In this document: positions 19,442 through 32,450 of the stretch, piece by piece | Layout of the letters: each line of letters starts with the position of its first letter | Numbering within the stretch: the stretch's first letter is position 1 | Translations under genes and position numbers: made by a program | Notes under the pieces: model-generated | The model's database searches: none | What the model saw: only the letters and a program-made list of their open reading frames with translations | What the model was told of the DNA's origin: nothing | Assembly (NCBI GenBank): GCA_037042915.1 | Contig: CM073199.1 | Span: 2,170,001 to 2,234,000, forward strand | Source of the DNA: Auricularia sp. M13 | Lineage: Eukaryota; Basidiomycota; Agaricomycetes; Auriculariales; Auriculariaceae | Direction: 5' to 3' | Length of the DNA: 64,000 bases

Positions 19442-21874
19442 CTACCAATCGCTCCCCGACCCCTCCGAGTGCGCGCCGTCGCGCCAGTCTGTGCTCTCGA
19501 GGCCGGCCTTGGACACTCTGCGCGTGGGCTGGAGCGTGCGCTCGTCGACGGGCGCGCGGCGCTGGTGGCGGTAGCGCCCGCTGGCGTCCTTGACCTCGAG
19601 CTCCTCGCCCGCGTCGGCCAGCAGCGCGCCGAGGTACTGCGGCACGCGCGACTCGCTGTGCTGCGGCGGCAGGCTCTCGCGGATGTGCGCCGGCCGCCGC
19701 GGGCCCGGCGCCACCGCGTCGCCCGGCACCTGCTGCACGCCCACCGACTTGCCGCCCAGCTCGCGCTCCTCGAACGTCATCAGCTCAGACACGAACCCGA
19801 TGTTCGGCGAGATGCCCTTCCGCCGCTCCAGCACGAACGCGTACGCCCGAGAGAGCGTCCAGTGGTTCGCGTGGATCAGGTATGCCATGACGGCTGTCAC
19901 CGACCGCGACTTGCCCGCCTTGCAGTGCACGTACGTCGCGCTCGAGTGCAGTCGTGCGTCGTCTGCGGTGATGAGAAGGCGTTTGCTGTTGCGGGATGCA
20001 CTTACCGAGGAACTTGCACACCTCCTGCACGCCCCGCGCGATGTTTTCCTCCTCCACCGTGTCGCGGATCGGAATGTGCATGTACTTGTCGAATCGCTCC
20101 TTGAGGAACAAACCGTGGTCGTCGTCGCACTCTGCCGCAATGTTCAAAATGCGTCGAATGCCGTGCTGCTCGAGCGCCTCGACGTGCTCGGGTAAGGTGA
20201 TTTCTGGGCCAAGGAACAAAAAGTGTGGCAAGATCTCGCTGATGACAAACTGCGCCGGCATCTCGCTGCTATCCGGCGTGCTGAGCGGCCGCGCGGTGTG
20301 AGGCGAGCGCGGCGACGACGGCGGAGACGACGACGACGAGTCCTGCGAGCTGCTCGACGACCAGTCGAACCGCGCGTTGCTCGACGTGTCGATCGCGCTA
20401 TGCGCGTGCACGAGGAACGACGGCGACGGCGGCGGCGGGCCTGTATTCGTGTTGGCCGCTAACCGCGGGAGGTCGCGAGGAGCGGGAGGGGCCAGCAGCA
20501 TCGGCGGCGCGCCAGGGAAGCGCTCGCCCTTCCCGCGAATCCCGGACGGCGGGACGGCGCTGAATGCGAATGGATGGGCCGATGTCGACGCCGAGTCAGT
20601 GTTCTGCAGACGAGGAAGGGTGGGGCCAGTGGAAGATGAAGGTCAGCGCACGTGAGCAAGATGTCGAGCAAAAGAAAATTGAGGCTGAGAACGCGTGGAC
20701 GCGATCGCTGTGCTGCGCGCGTTGGACCCGGGCGACGGCGGAGGCAGCGGGATGTCGATGAGCAGGCGGCCCGCGAGCGCGCAATGATGAGGCGCCGCGT
20801 GGGCGGGCACGGGACGCCATGGGAATGGGAGAGTCCCGATGGACCGGGAGAGCGGCGCGGTGATGTCGGTACGCAGATGGAAGCACAAGCCGATGCTCGT
20901 CCGCTGGCCAGGATTGGAGACGGCGATGCGTGGAGGCTCAGGCTGCAGCGGCAGATCCGAGGTAATCGATGTAGCAAGGTCTGGCAGCGAGCGCACGAGC
21001 TGGAAGCCGCCGCGCGAGACGGTGCCGGAGGGCAGGAGCGCGACGGGCACGACGGCGAAGAGCGTCCAAGTCGGGCTGCTCATGTCGGCCTCGTCCATCT
21101 CGTTGTCGACGAGCACGACGCTGCGGCCCTATTTTCCGGGCGTCGCGAGCATGTCGTCCCGGAAGACGCGCGCGGGGGTCAGTCGTAATGCATGGCCGCA
21201 GGGAGCGGATGGCCTTGAAGCCGGCGCCTGGCATGCGGACGCGCTTGAGAATGAGCGAAGGTATAGACAGATTTACAGAGCGCTCAATACGGGCCGGCAG
21301 GAAAGCAGGCAGCGGACGCGTGTCAAGCAGCAGCGGCTGGCGCTCTGTTAGCTCGAGGGTGTGGAACAGCTCGCGTGGATGCATGATCTGCGGATTGTGC
21401 ACGTCATCGTCGACGGCGTCATTGGGCGTCGCTGGAGACTGCTCGCTGGGCGTCGCATACTTTGGACTATAAAGTGAGGGGAATATTCGTCTATAGGCGT
21501 GCAGTAAACTGAGCCCGGCGTCGATGGCAAGGCCAGACTCGAGGCATTCGAGCCCGCCCGCGCGCGTCCCGTCGTCGGGCCAGCAATGAGCGCGTTGCCT
21601 ATAGGTCTTAATTGCAGGTTCTGGCGCACTGACTGGCGCAGCTCCTCGAGGCGGGCGAGCTCCTCGAGCACGGGGTCCGTTGCCGACACGGCCGAGTCGA
21701 CGAGCGGCTGGTCGACCGAGGGGTGCGACGCGTGGCCGCCGGGGATGGCGAGGCGCGCAGGCCGCCCAGTCGCTGCTGGGATTGCCCGAGTTTGCCTCCG
21801 TCTCTTTCCCCACACCCGCCCACTCTCGCCTTCGCCGCGGCACGGGCGCGTCAGCGCCGTGCCCTCGTCGTCAT
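19442..21874 (-). pseudogene. MAPK-phosphatase-like copy 2 (catalytic half open)
   Basis: Best preserved unit copy. A frame is open from 20603 to the intron donor, and exon 2 (19962-19442) continues it in phase across intron 19963-20005, giving up to 372 codons with the full phosphatase domain: general-acid Asp in IPIRDTVEE, HCKAGKSRS loop, ISPNIGF motif. Upstream of 20603 the frame is lost and the rhodanese half has the shared TAG and frameshifts. The break coincides with a sequence that looks like a 3' splice site (CTGCAG at 20604-20609, branch-like GCTGACC near 20641). It may be a shortened catalytic-only gene and not a dead one. Confidence 0.7.
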
Positions 21875-22799
21875 TCACCGCCAGCTCGCGGCCTTGGCGC
21901 CGTCGCGCTGTTCGCCGTCGCGCCTCTCGCCCGCCCAGGCAACTCGCGCGCACTCGCTGCTCACGACGCCGCCCATGCGCCGCCCTCTTGCGCAGGCCGC
22001 AGCACACGCATGCCGGCGTCCGTGCCGCCCGCCAGGCTGTGCAAGCAGCGCCACGCCAGCTCGCGCCTACAGCTCGAGCTGGTGCGGCATGCATGGCGCT
22101 CATTTTCCCCTCGCCGCCCTCAGCGACACTGAAGCCATTCTTTAGCGCCCACACCCCGCGCAACATCATCGGCAACGGCTCCCTTCCCGCGGCGGCCTCG
22201 ATGCTCATTGCCTGACGCGGTGAGCCCGCGAGCTGCTGCTCTGTGATCTCCAGCTCATCGTTCACGACCTGCAGATTCAGCGCTGAATGTTCGTTCAGCG
22301 CTGAATCTTTTCGACGGCGGCGTCGACGAGCACGCTCGATCCGCCAATCTCCAAAATATCACCTTACAGGTACGCCTTCGATTCCTCGACGCGCGACGTG
22401 ACGGGAACTCAGGATGCCTGCTTAGATCGGTCATCGACCTCGTCGTGCGTGCTCGCCCTGCCGCGTGGCGAGCAGTTCGAGCTGCTGCCGCTGCTTTGCA
22501 GCGGGCGCGCTGCAGCGTCTCGCGGAAACCCCAAGGCGACATGCAGAGCGCGGGCAGGCGGCAAAGAGCACTCCAGGCTCGGGGAATGCGGGCATAGGTA
22601 GAATGCTGTACGTACCGCGCTAACCAATATAATGCCTGTTGCCCAACTTCCCGTGTGTCTAAGGAACGAATGAGTTTCGGTCTCGCGTGCGCGCAAACTA
22701 AATCCACGCACCAAGGACAACATCCTCGGCATGTCCGAGCTCTCCGTCTCGTTCTCCTCAGCTCGACTGTGACCTAGATAGGACGTCGAGTCGCGTCAA

Positions 22800-24179
22800 G
22801 TACCCGCGAATGCTGAGGCTGAGAAGTACAAAAGTAATGGAAGACCGGACACTAACACGTTACTCACAGGCAATAACAAGACGGGCTACGCGGTGCACGA
22901 CCTGGAGTCGCACCGCTGTCGACCCTCAGGCCATTGCGAGGATGGCGGACGCGAATCGGCGGACGCGCAGGTCGCTGGTCGGACGCGGCCGGTCGCGACT
23001 CTGCTCTCGTCATCCAACGGCTCAATTATCTGCGACAAAAACAACATGAGCGTGTGCGCGTGAACTATGGCTACAGGTACGTACCTTTCACTTTGGATTC
23101 TGAAAATATCCTGTCAAAGTCGCGACTGGTCAGTACTTGCTCGCGATCAATGTGAAGCTGACCTTTTTTGCGCAGGGATTAGCGATGGACCTCGAATCGT
23201 ACACCTAAAACCTCCTCCGATTGTTTGGAGGAGGCGGGATCGGTTTTGCGGATACGAAGATGACTTGCGCGCCGCCGGTGACGGCCGGTCAATACTCTCT
23301 CTCCTCCACTCAACCGCGCAATTATCTGCAACACAAACTATATCAGCGCGTGCGCGCGATTTAGTGCTACACGTACGTACCATTTTCACTCGAAACTGAA
23401 AACATTTTTGCGCAAGTTGTATCTGACCGGATTTTAATCTAGAGCACTCAAATAAAATCCAATCAGCGCAGGGACCCCGCTGTGAGACGCGCTCTATGTG
23501 GTCTTCTTATAGGTGCGAGTCGATTTGCGCTATTCGCTGTGCTCATTTACTGACGACTTGTTGTAGATCGGCCATTATCCAGCATGTCGCGCGCTTGCGT
23601 CAGAGGCCTCGGCGCCGCTGAAAACGGGCCAAAGACGTTCATTGGATGCACCGCGCTTCTTGCGCGCCATTCAGCTGCGCGTGCAAGGCGCGGTTCGATT
23701 CGGACGGTCCTGGTCAGCCCGCCGATGCCAAAGTCGCGATCGCAAGCACGGCACGATATTCCGACATAACAACGCTTCCCAGGGCACGTCCATATGCCCA
23801 TTATGACGCTCACAAAATTTCAGAGCGCGCGGATAAATGCTGCGAGCTCGAAAACTTCGGCTCGGTCGTCGGAGGGCAACCGACTTCAGCCACGCGCGCA
23901 CGCAACAATCTCGGCGTTCAATGGCATTTTCACGAAGGGCTTATACCCCTCGACGACCCCCGCGAAGGAATAACGCCCCGAGTCGGCGTGGAAGCCGCCG
24001 ACTCGGATTGTGTGGTCTCGGTGCATCGAGGCGTACCGCGGACGGTGCGCTCATTATTTCGCGATTCCGCGCTCATGGTATCACTCAGGGGCATTTACTG
24101 CATCACCCCCGACCGCAGGAAGCGCGGATTTGACGGTATGAATTTGGACCGTCCGCAGACGACCGCCGAGCGCGTTTGA
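22800..24179 (+). other. Plus-strand exon/intron tract, unit 3
   Basis: Intron signatures as in unit 1. The 177-codon frame (23646-24179) is intact and identical in translation to units 1, 2, 4 and 5. Confidence 0.4.
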
Positions 24180-24528
24180 GCTGACGACCTCGCGCAGACG
24201 CCCGCCGCGCGTTCGGACGGCCGGGGTACGTCGCTGCGACCAACCTGCATCGACAGCTCGCATGCAGAGCGCGCGCTTCGAGCGGTTCGGGTCCTACAGC
24301 CTTTGGCCGACCCGACCGACTCGGACACTCGTCAGCGCCAGAAACGCGTGCGGCGCGGTATCCCGGCCGCTGGACGTGCGCGACGGTGTGGGGAACCGTA
24401 TGCATATGCCCGATAGGCAGAAAAATGACGGGGTTGATGTGTACGTACCGTAGCGTAGTTTGCGGCAATGAACACGGCATTTTGCACGATCCACCGTTCC
24501 GCGCCTCGACGGCGCTGTGTGAATGCGG

Positions 24529-25133
24529 CTACAGTATCGGAATGTCAGCGTCAACGATAGTCAGAGCAAAAAATGTGGATTGGCAACGTGCCTGAGTTGA
24601 CGATCGATGGTGACGCCGACCTGCGCCGACTGAGTGAACCCGTCCGACGTTGTCTTGGCCGTCTCCTAATTTGAATTCCAGGAGATGATGATGTATCAGT
24701 ACATCTCATTGACACAGTTCAAATAGAAGACTGACCGTGTGTGTGTGTGACGTCGAGCATGCGGCGGCGACGACATTGGTTGAGGTTTGCGGATCGGACG
24801 ACTTGCACGCGCACGGACGTTCTCTGCATGCAATCGAGGACAGTGTGAGCTATTGGCAGTGGCAATACAGTGAACAACAACTGCTTACCTGTACAATCGA
24901 CGGCGAGGTCGGACGACGCGAGGAACGACGACGACGCTCGCGGATGGCAGGAACTGCATGCACGCAGCTCCATCTGCCAGCGACGGAGCGTGAGCGCGGA
25001 GCGTCGACGGCAGCTACGAGCACACTACCTGTACCGAGCAGCACGAGCGGTGAGGCGTCGAGGACGACAGGAAGAGCGGAAAGGAAGGGGCAGGTCGGAT
25101 GCGGAGAGGAGTCGTTCCCGCACCGACTTTATA
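24529..25133 (-). pseudogene. Small minus-strand gene, unit 3 copy
   Basis: TATA box at 25128-25133, ATG at 24973, stop at 24529. Exon 2 has a three-base-longer CG run (GAGCATGCGG), and exon 3 lacks one C of the CCCC run used in units 2 and 4, so the final frame is shifted. Confidence 0.33.
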
Positions 25134-26807
25134 CCCTCGTAGGAAGCCTGCCGCGCCCGTATCTATTCCGGGCGGTGACTGCGCAGGCTTACGCGCGGCG
25201 GATCGTACGATGGGTGCCGTGCGAAGCACGACGAGTCGGTGCCGAGGCCCCGGTGTGCCTGTGTAATGCATTTAGCCACCCCGGCGGCGCTCGCGACGTC
25301 CATTCCACGCCGCCCGACGCATCCCCTGCCACGATACTTTGCAAGCACGTTGGATTGGCCATACTCAGCGCGATTAAGCGCCCGTGAAGTAGAGAGCGAG
25401 CGCAGGGGTACCCCTATGCGCTCTGGACGCGAAAATGGTGCTAGAGCTCGGACACCGCCCAAGCGCCTTTCCTGCGCGTATCATCGGCGGTTCTGACTCG
25501 TGATCGACCGGAGATTGATGGCCGTGCGTTGAGAAGCTCGGGAAACCAAGGGGAACTGAACAGCGTGCGAAATGCGCCGCGTATGCAGATCTCGACCCAG
25601 ACTTTGTTTCATGACGAATTCTTTCTTTTCCAAGCAGAATATGAATGCCGTCATCCATGCGCAGCATGTGACGTAGAAGGGAGACAGGCGCCGGCCGGCG
25701 GCGGCGAGTTCTGGGTTGTTCTTGGTGTCTCGAGCGGAGTTTGCACGGTGCCTTCCCGCCCGCTCCCGCACGTGAGAATGAAATTTTCGTTGCCCACAGG
25801 CATTCTGACGCTGAATTTGCTTAGTCAGCGCATGCATCAGCCTGCCTGAGCTCAAATAAGCGCCCGTCATGGCGAGGGTGAGGGGCTGGTGCCCCATACC
25901 CCTGGATGTTGAATTCCGCGTATCGTCAAGCGACGCGCCGTAACCGCTACAACTCGGAGGGATCTACACGCCATCAAGCTTCTAATGCGAAGCTGATGGC
26001 CGTGAAACCAGGAGAGACCGCGCTGGGCGCAGTTTCCGCTGAATGCGCGGAATCGCTTCCCAGCCTCCGGCGTGTTTCTGGGCCTCGTCTCGCCAAAGTT
26101 TTATGCGGAACAGCTGACCAAGCCAGTTAGATATTGATTTCCGCAGCCGCACGCCGGGGAAGCTGCTCCAAGACCGCGGCGACTGTCTCTGCTTGGGCGT
26201 TGTCCATGCTGGGCGGAGTTCGAAACATGGCTTCCTGGTCCCGTGCGCGCAATCCAGCCGGTTTTCTGCGCCATTCTGATCCTCGCGCCCCTCAGCTCAC
26301 GGGCGCTTAATATATTTGAGCAAACATGAATTCACTATGCATACATTAATTCTGAAATGAGGTTTTATGTTTCTCAGGCTCATGTGAAGTTCTCGCTGAG
26401 TTCTCGACCTTTCCCGCAGCACCCGTCGTTGCTTCTGCATGGGAGCGCTAATAATTGGTTACTTAAGCCAGCTCCCACTTACTGTGCGGCATAGAATTCA
26501 CGGCGACGTTTCATAGATGACGATGATGGTAGGCCAAATGCGCGCCATCCAGCTCTCTTCGGCGCTTCGGCCTCGGGATACAAATATTGTGATGCATACA
26601 TGCCCATGTCAATCGATTTCGACGTGGGAGTGTGGGAACGCCGGCGGGATGACGAGACGAACCGCCGGTGGCTGCACATCGGCTAAAACTGAATGGCTCG
26701 CTTAACCTGACGAAGCGGTCGCACCGCCGCGGTTGGTCGTCGGAGAATGAACAGTTTTCATCAGCTCTCTTTGACCTGCGACTCGCTCCTGCTGGGGTTT
26801 TGCTCTT

Positions 26808-29715
26808 TATAAATCCCGCTGCGAAACCCACCTCAACATTTCGCCCAACCCGTCACGCTGCTCTCATGTTGTCCGAGCTCTGCACCATGCGTCTCTCTCA
26901 AAACACTCATGCTTTCAAGCATATTGCTCTGCTGCACTTGGACGTCGTTGCTGCAACCTGATCACGTGGTCAGCACTGTACAGTTTCTAACTGCTGTTCA
27001 CAAACTGAATTTCGCGCTCGTTGCTTGCAGCAGACACCTGTGTCAGTTTGGATGGCACTGTATTCATGGGAGGTACGTCTCTTTCTTCTTGCTGACGACC
27101 GCGGTGTCCTGACTGCCAGTTTTCAAGTCCGACGCTGGCGCTCTTCTTCTCACCATCATGCACGTCGCTCCTCCGATGGCGCCGTACCGCCGCATCGGTG
27201 AACGCCAGCAATGGACCACTGAACAGTCGCCCCGCAGGCGCGCCTGAAACTCCGTGCTCAACCTGGCGGCGGGCCGCAAATCCAAGGACCAGGACACCTG
27301 GGTGAGTAAAATTTCGGTCTTCCTCACGTCACCCTTTCTCTGCCGTCGGACTGGCAAGCCGGTGTTGGTGTGCGGTCATCCAACAGCGCTGATGCTGCGC
27401 ATCACCGCGTAGCTCGACGAAACCGGCGACCGCGCCTTCGCATCGAGGGCGGTCCGCATCACGTGATGTTTTCAACATCAGTGTCAGCATGCGCTTGTCC
27501 GGACGGATTCATGATTCATTCGGCTTTCGACGTTATCTCCTCACGAGCGTCACGAGCAATACTGACGCATTTCATTTGTAGGAATACATGCATTCGTCTC
27601 CATCGAAGCCTGGGCGCTCCCTATGGCCGCCATGGGCACTGAGACGGTGTATCCACCCGCCGCAACGCGGCTGGCCCGCGCCGTCCCCACATCTGCCCGA
27701 CCTCGCGTGTCACGTCCAGCCACAAACCTCACCCGCCGATTTCTCGAGCCCCAGGCCGTCACTATGCGCTTGGACCGTTCTGCGACGCCGTCACTGTGCT
27801 TCTCCGTCCGCAGCCACGAGTGGGCCGCGCACGAGGACGCGAGCCGCGCTTGGAGTCGCTCTCAGTCACCGTCCTCAAGCAGGTCTCCTTTCTGTAATTG
27901 GAACTTGTACGGTGAGTCGCGTGCTCGTCTCGGGTCGGCTCGCGCTCACTTCCGAGGTGCAGTGTCGTTTACCGCGGATCACCGCCACGTTCTCCACATC
28001 GTCCGCACCGCGGCGATCACATCCTCGAACACGAAGACGTCGGTGGCCACCGTTATCACTGACCGTTGCCGCCGTCGCCGACTTGATGCCATGCGCGCAA
28101 GCAATCAAGGCGCGCCGCGGCTATTTTTGGATGTCACAAAGGTGCGTCGTTTCGTTCCAACGGCGCCCGCTGTGACTGACTATGCGACGCGCAGATATCT
28201 CCTCATACTTGCCCGCACCGTCGAGTGGGAACCACACCGTGCCGCGGAGGCCGGTGCAGGGCAAGGCTTCGCCCACGATCGTCCATGTACCGCGGCCGCT
28301 GCGCAGAGAACCGTGCTCAGCGCCGCTCAAACATCGCCGCTGCGGCGGAGCTCGCGGATAGCGATGTGGGTTCAGTGCACAATGCGCGGGACATACGAGC
28401 CGCGGTGGGCAAGCACGATGTGAGTTCGTTTTTGTTTCCCCCTTCCCGCTGCCGACGCTAACAGAAAAGCTCACAGCTCTTCGTGCAGGCTTCCGCTCGT
28501 CGTCTCTCGCGTCGGCCACAAGAACCAACAGCCGTATGAGTCAGCACACGCGCGCTTATGCGTGGAGACCGGCGCCTAGTGAGTCATCGTCCGTTTCGTA
28601 TCTCCCGCGATTCCGCACGCAGCGAGCGACACGTCGAGCATCTCGCGCCCTCGTGGTGCGCGGACGTGGGCGGACAACTGGGCATTGCATTGCCACGTTG
28701 TTTCGCGTGCTGCGCTCGACGGCGGCCGGCGCTCATCGCAATCTTCGTCCGCCAACGCTGACCCTCTCGCAGATGCATTCCGCGCAGCGGCGTGCGCCCC
28801 GTCGCCTGCAAGTGGCCTATATGCATGACATCTACGCCCACACCGCGCGCGATGCGCTCAGGACCGGCGCTTAGTGAGTCGCGCGACTTTTTGATTTTCA
28901 TCGCTAACAGTTTTGGCCGCGGTGAGTGCTACAGTACTCAGCGTGCGCCCTCGATCTACTCAGGTGATTCGTACGCGTCTCTGAGCTGAGGACGATAGTT
29001 TTTTTTATGGTGCGTTGCTCGTCGCCGCGCGCAGCACCGACGACGTTTGCTGATCAGCGCGCTCAGGTTGTGTTGCCCGCCGCGTCAGGCGGGCTCGCCG
29101 CAGTGCTCTAAGACGCTCAGAATGCTCAGATACCGCGCGCCAAGTCCGGGCCTCGCGCCGTTCGTGAGATCTCGCCGTTCGTGCTCGCCGCGGTCGCCGA
29201 CGGCGAGGGGCAAAATTTGACTGCGGCGGCTCGAAACTTCGGCCTCGACATCGCCAATGGTGACTCACTACTGGCGCCGAAGCCCCAGTGTCGACGTTGC
29301 GCGGTTCGACGCGGGTGAGCCATTTTTGTCGGTTTTGGCCGCAACCGCTCCACAGCGCTGACCGTCATCCGCAGCGCCAAACCACACCACACCGGCGCTT
29401 ATGCGTCCGAAACGACTCCAGAGACGTGCCCCAGCGTGTCTCGCACGACGCCGACGTTGCACACGAATTTTGTGTCCACCGCGGTTCCCATTGCCCACGA
29501 CGTTTCCGCCGTCCGCTCCCCAAACTGCCCCATTTCGCTGTCCGTGTTGTCTCGCACAACAACGGGCACATACCCATTAGTTAGCGCCAATACAGACGTT
29601 TTCTTCCTCACCGTCCGAGCCGTTTGCCGTCCCCAGCAAGCCTCTGGACACCGTTCCTCACGACGTTGAGCCCTCCAAACGCCCAGTTCCCGTTGCTCGC
29701 ACCTCGCTAAGATAA
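26808..29715 (+). CDS. Multi-exon gene tract of unknown function, unit 3
   Basis: Same tract as unit 1. The penultimate exon is identical in length to unit 1 and reads IANGD after FGLD, where units 1, 2 and 4 have FGLA; this uses the CGACATC variant shared with units 5 and 6. Near 27235 the CGCCCCGCAGG and CGCGCCTG runs differ in length from other units. Confidence 0.37.
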
Positions 29716-30014
29716 CGGCCAGCCAATGAGAGCCCTCAAAAAACGGCCATTTCCCCTCGAAAGTCGGAAAACCTGAAATTTCCGCGATACTTAGGAAACC
29801 GACAAAGAAACACGGTACGCCGAACCAAAGACGCGGCGCATGAGTCGCGCTTTTCTATTGATCGCATAGATAGTGCAGGCGCGGCATGCAAGTGCAACTT
29901 GGTCCGATAAAACATATTCTTACAACGGACGTATGTATATGCTGGAAACGAACCGAGAGACAGGATAACAAGCCTTTCCAAAAGACAAAAGCACAAAAGC
30001 CAGCCACAGCAAGT

Positions 30015-32450
30015 CTACCAATCGCTCCCCGACCCCTCCGAGTGCGCGCCGTCGCGCCAGTCTGTGCTCTCGAGGCCGGCCTTGGACACTCTGCGCGTGG
30101 GCTGGAGCGTGCGCTCGTCGACGGGCGCGCGGCGCTGGTGGCGGTAGCGCCCGCTGGCGTCCTTGACCTCGAGCTCCTCGCCCGCGTCGGCCAGCAGCGC
30201 GCCGAGGTACTGCGGCACGCGCGACTCGCTGTGCTGCGGCGGCAGGCTCTCGCGGATGTGCGCCGGCCGCCGCGGGCCCGGCGCCACCGCGTCGCCCGGC
30301 ACCTGCTGCACGCCCACCGACTTGCCGCCCAGCTCGCGCTCCTCGAACGTCATCAGCTCAGACACGAACCCGATGTTCGGCGAGATGCCCTTCCGCCGCT
30401 CCAGCACGAACGCGTACGCCCGAGAGAGCGTCCAGTGGTTCGCGTGGATCAGGTATGCCATGACGGCTGTCACCGACCGCGACTTGCCCGCCTTGCAGTG
30501 CACGTACGTCGCGCTCGAGTGCAGTCGTGCGTCGTCTGCGGTGATGAGAAGGCGTTTGCTGTTGCGGGATGCACTTACCGAGGAACTTGCACACCTCCTG
30601 CACGCCCCGCGCGATGTTTTCCTCCTCCACCGTGTCGCGGATCGGAATGTGCATGTACTTGCTTAATCGCTCCTTGAGGAACAAACCGTGGTCGTCGTCG
30701 CACTCTGCCGCAATGTTCAAAATGCGTCGAATGCCGTGCTGCTCCGAGCGCCTCGACGTGCTCGGGTAAGGTGATTTCTGGGCCAAGGAACAAAAAGTGT
30801 GGCAAGATCTCGCTGATGACAAACTGCGCCGGCATCTCGCTGCTATCCGGCGTGCTGAGCGGCCGCGCGGTGTGAGGCGAGCGCGGCGACGACGGCGGAG
30901 ACGACGACGACGAGTCCTGCGAGCTGCTCGACGACCAGTCGAACCGCGCGTTGCTCGACGTGTCGATCGCGCTATGCGCGTGCACGAGGAACGACGGCGA
31001 CGGCGGCGGCGGGCCTGTATTCGTGTTGGCCGCTAACCGCGGGAGGTCGCGAGGAGCGGGAGGGGCCAGCAGCATCGGCGGCGCGCCAGGGAAGCGCTCG
31101 CCCTTCCCGCGAATCCCGGACGGCGGGACGGCGCTGAATGCGAATGGATGGGCCGATGTCGACGCCGAGTCAGTGTTCTGCAGACGAGGAAGGGTGGGGC
31201 CAGTGGAAGATGAAGGTCAGCGCACGTGAGCAAGATGTCGAGCAAAAGAAAATTGAGGCTGAGAACGCGTGGACGACGCGATCGCTGTGCTGCGCGCGTT
31301 GGACCCGGGCGACGGCGGAGGCAGCGGGATGTCGATGAGCAGGCGGCCCGCGAGCGCGCAATGATGAGGCGCCGCGTGGGCGGGCACGGGACGCCATGGG
31401 AATGGGAGAGTCCCGATGGACCGGGAGAGCGGCGCGGTGATGTCGGTACGCAGATGGAAGCACAAGCCGATGCTCGTCCGCTGGCCAGGATTGGAGACGG
31501 CGATGCGTGGAGGCTCAGGCTGCAGCGGCAGATCCGAGGTAATCGATGTAGCAAGGTCTGGCAGCGAGCGCACGAGCTGGAAGCCGCCGCGCGAGACGGT
31601 GCCGGAGGGCAGGAGCGCGACGGGCACGACGGCGAAGAGCGTCCAAGTCGGGCTGCTCATGTCGGCCTCGTCCATCTCGTTGTCGACGAGCACGACGCTG
31701 CGGCCCTATTTTCCGGGCGTCGCGAGCATGTCGTCCCGGAAGACGCGCGGGGGTCAGTCGTAATGCATGGCCGCAGGGAGCGGATGGCCTTGAAGCCGGC
31801 GCCTGGCATGCGGACGCGCTTGAGAATGAGCGAAGGTATAGACAGATTTACAGAGCGCTCAATACGGGCCGGCAGGAAAGCAGGCAGCGGACGCGTGTCA
31901 AGCAGCAGCGGCTGGCGCTCTGTTAGCTCGAGGGTGTGGAACAGCTCGCGTGGATGCATGATCTGCGGATTGTGCACGTCATCGTCGACGGCGTCATTGG
32001 GCGTCGCTGGAGACTGCTCGCTGGGCGTCGCATACTTTGGACTATAAAGTGAGGGGAATATTCGTCTATAGGCGTGCAGTAAACTGAGCCCGGCGTCGAT
32101 GGCAAGGCCAGACTCGAGGCATTCGAGCCCGCCCGCGCGCGTCCCGTCGTCGGGCCAGCAATGAGCGCGTTGCCTATAGGTCTTAATTGCAGGTTCTGGC
32201 GCACTGACTGGCGCAGCTCCTCGAGGCGGGCGAGCTCCTCGAGCACGGGGTCCGTTGCCGACACGGCCGAGTCGACGAGCGGCTGGTCGACCGAGGGGTG
32301 CGACGCGTGGCCGCCGGGGATGGCGAGGCGCGCAGGCCGCCCAGTCGCTGCTGGGATTGCCCGAGTTTGCCTCCGTCTCTTTCCCCACACCCGCCCACTC
32401 TCGCCTTCGCCGCGGCACGGGCGCGCCAGCGCCCGTGCCCTCGTCGTCAT
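30015..32450 (-). pseudogene. MAPK-phosphatase-like copy 3
   Basis: Intron at 30536-30578 and HCKAGKSRS loop intact. Two private changes: a compact four-base replacement near 30661 turns Phe-Asp into Leu-Ser just before KYMHIPIRD without shifting the frame, and an extra C near 30744 shifts it. The rhodanese half carries the shared defects. Confidence 0.78.

Larger units (their letters stand above)
10584..21160. repeat. Tandem repeat unit 2
   Basis: Second unit, 10577 bases, same order and orientation as unit 1. It holds the cleanest small minus-strand gene (13954-14397), and the phosphatase copy ending at 19442 is the best preserved catalytic part among the units. It shares GTCGTACCGC near 12334 with unit 4, where units 1, 3 and 6 read GTCGCACCGC. 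Confidence 0.97.
21161..31737. repeat. Tandem repeat unit 3
   Basis: Third unit, 10577 bases. At about 29246 it reads CTCGACATCGCC where units 1, 2 and 4 read CTCGCTATCGCC. That short motif is otherwise seen only in the diverged patch of units 5 and 6, so unit 3 looks like a very short conversion or partial carry-over of that variant. Confidence 0.97.
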
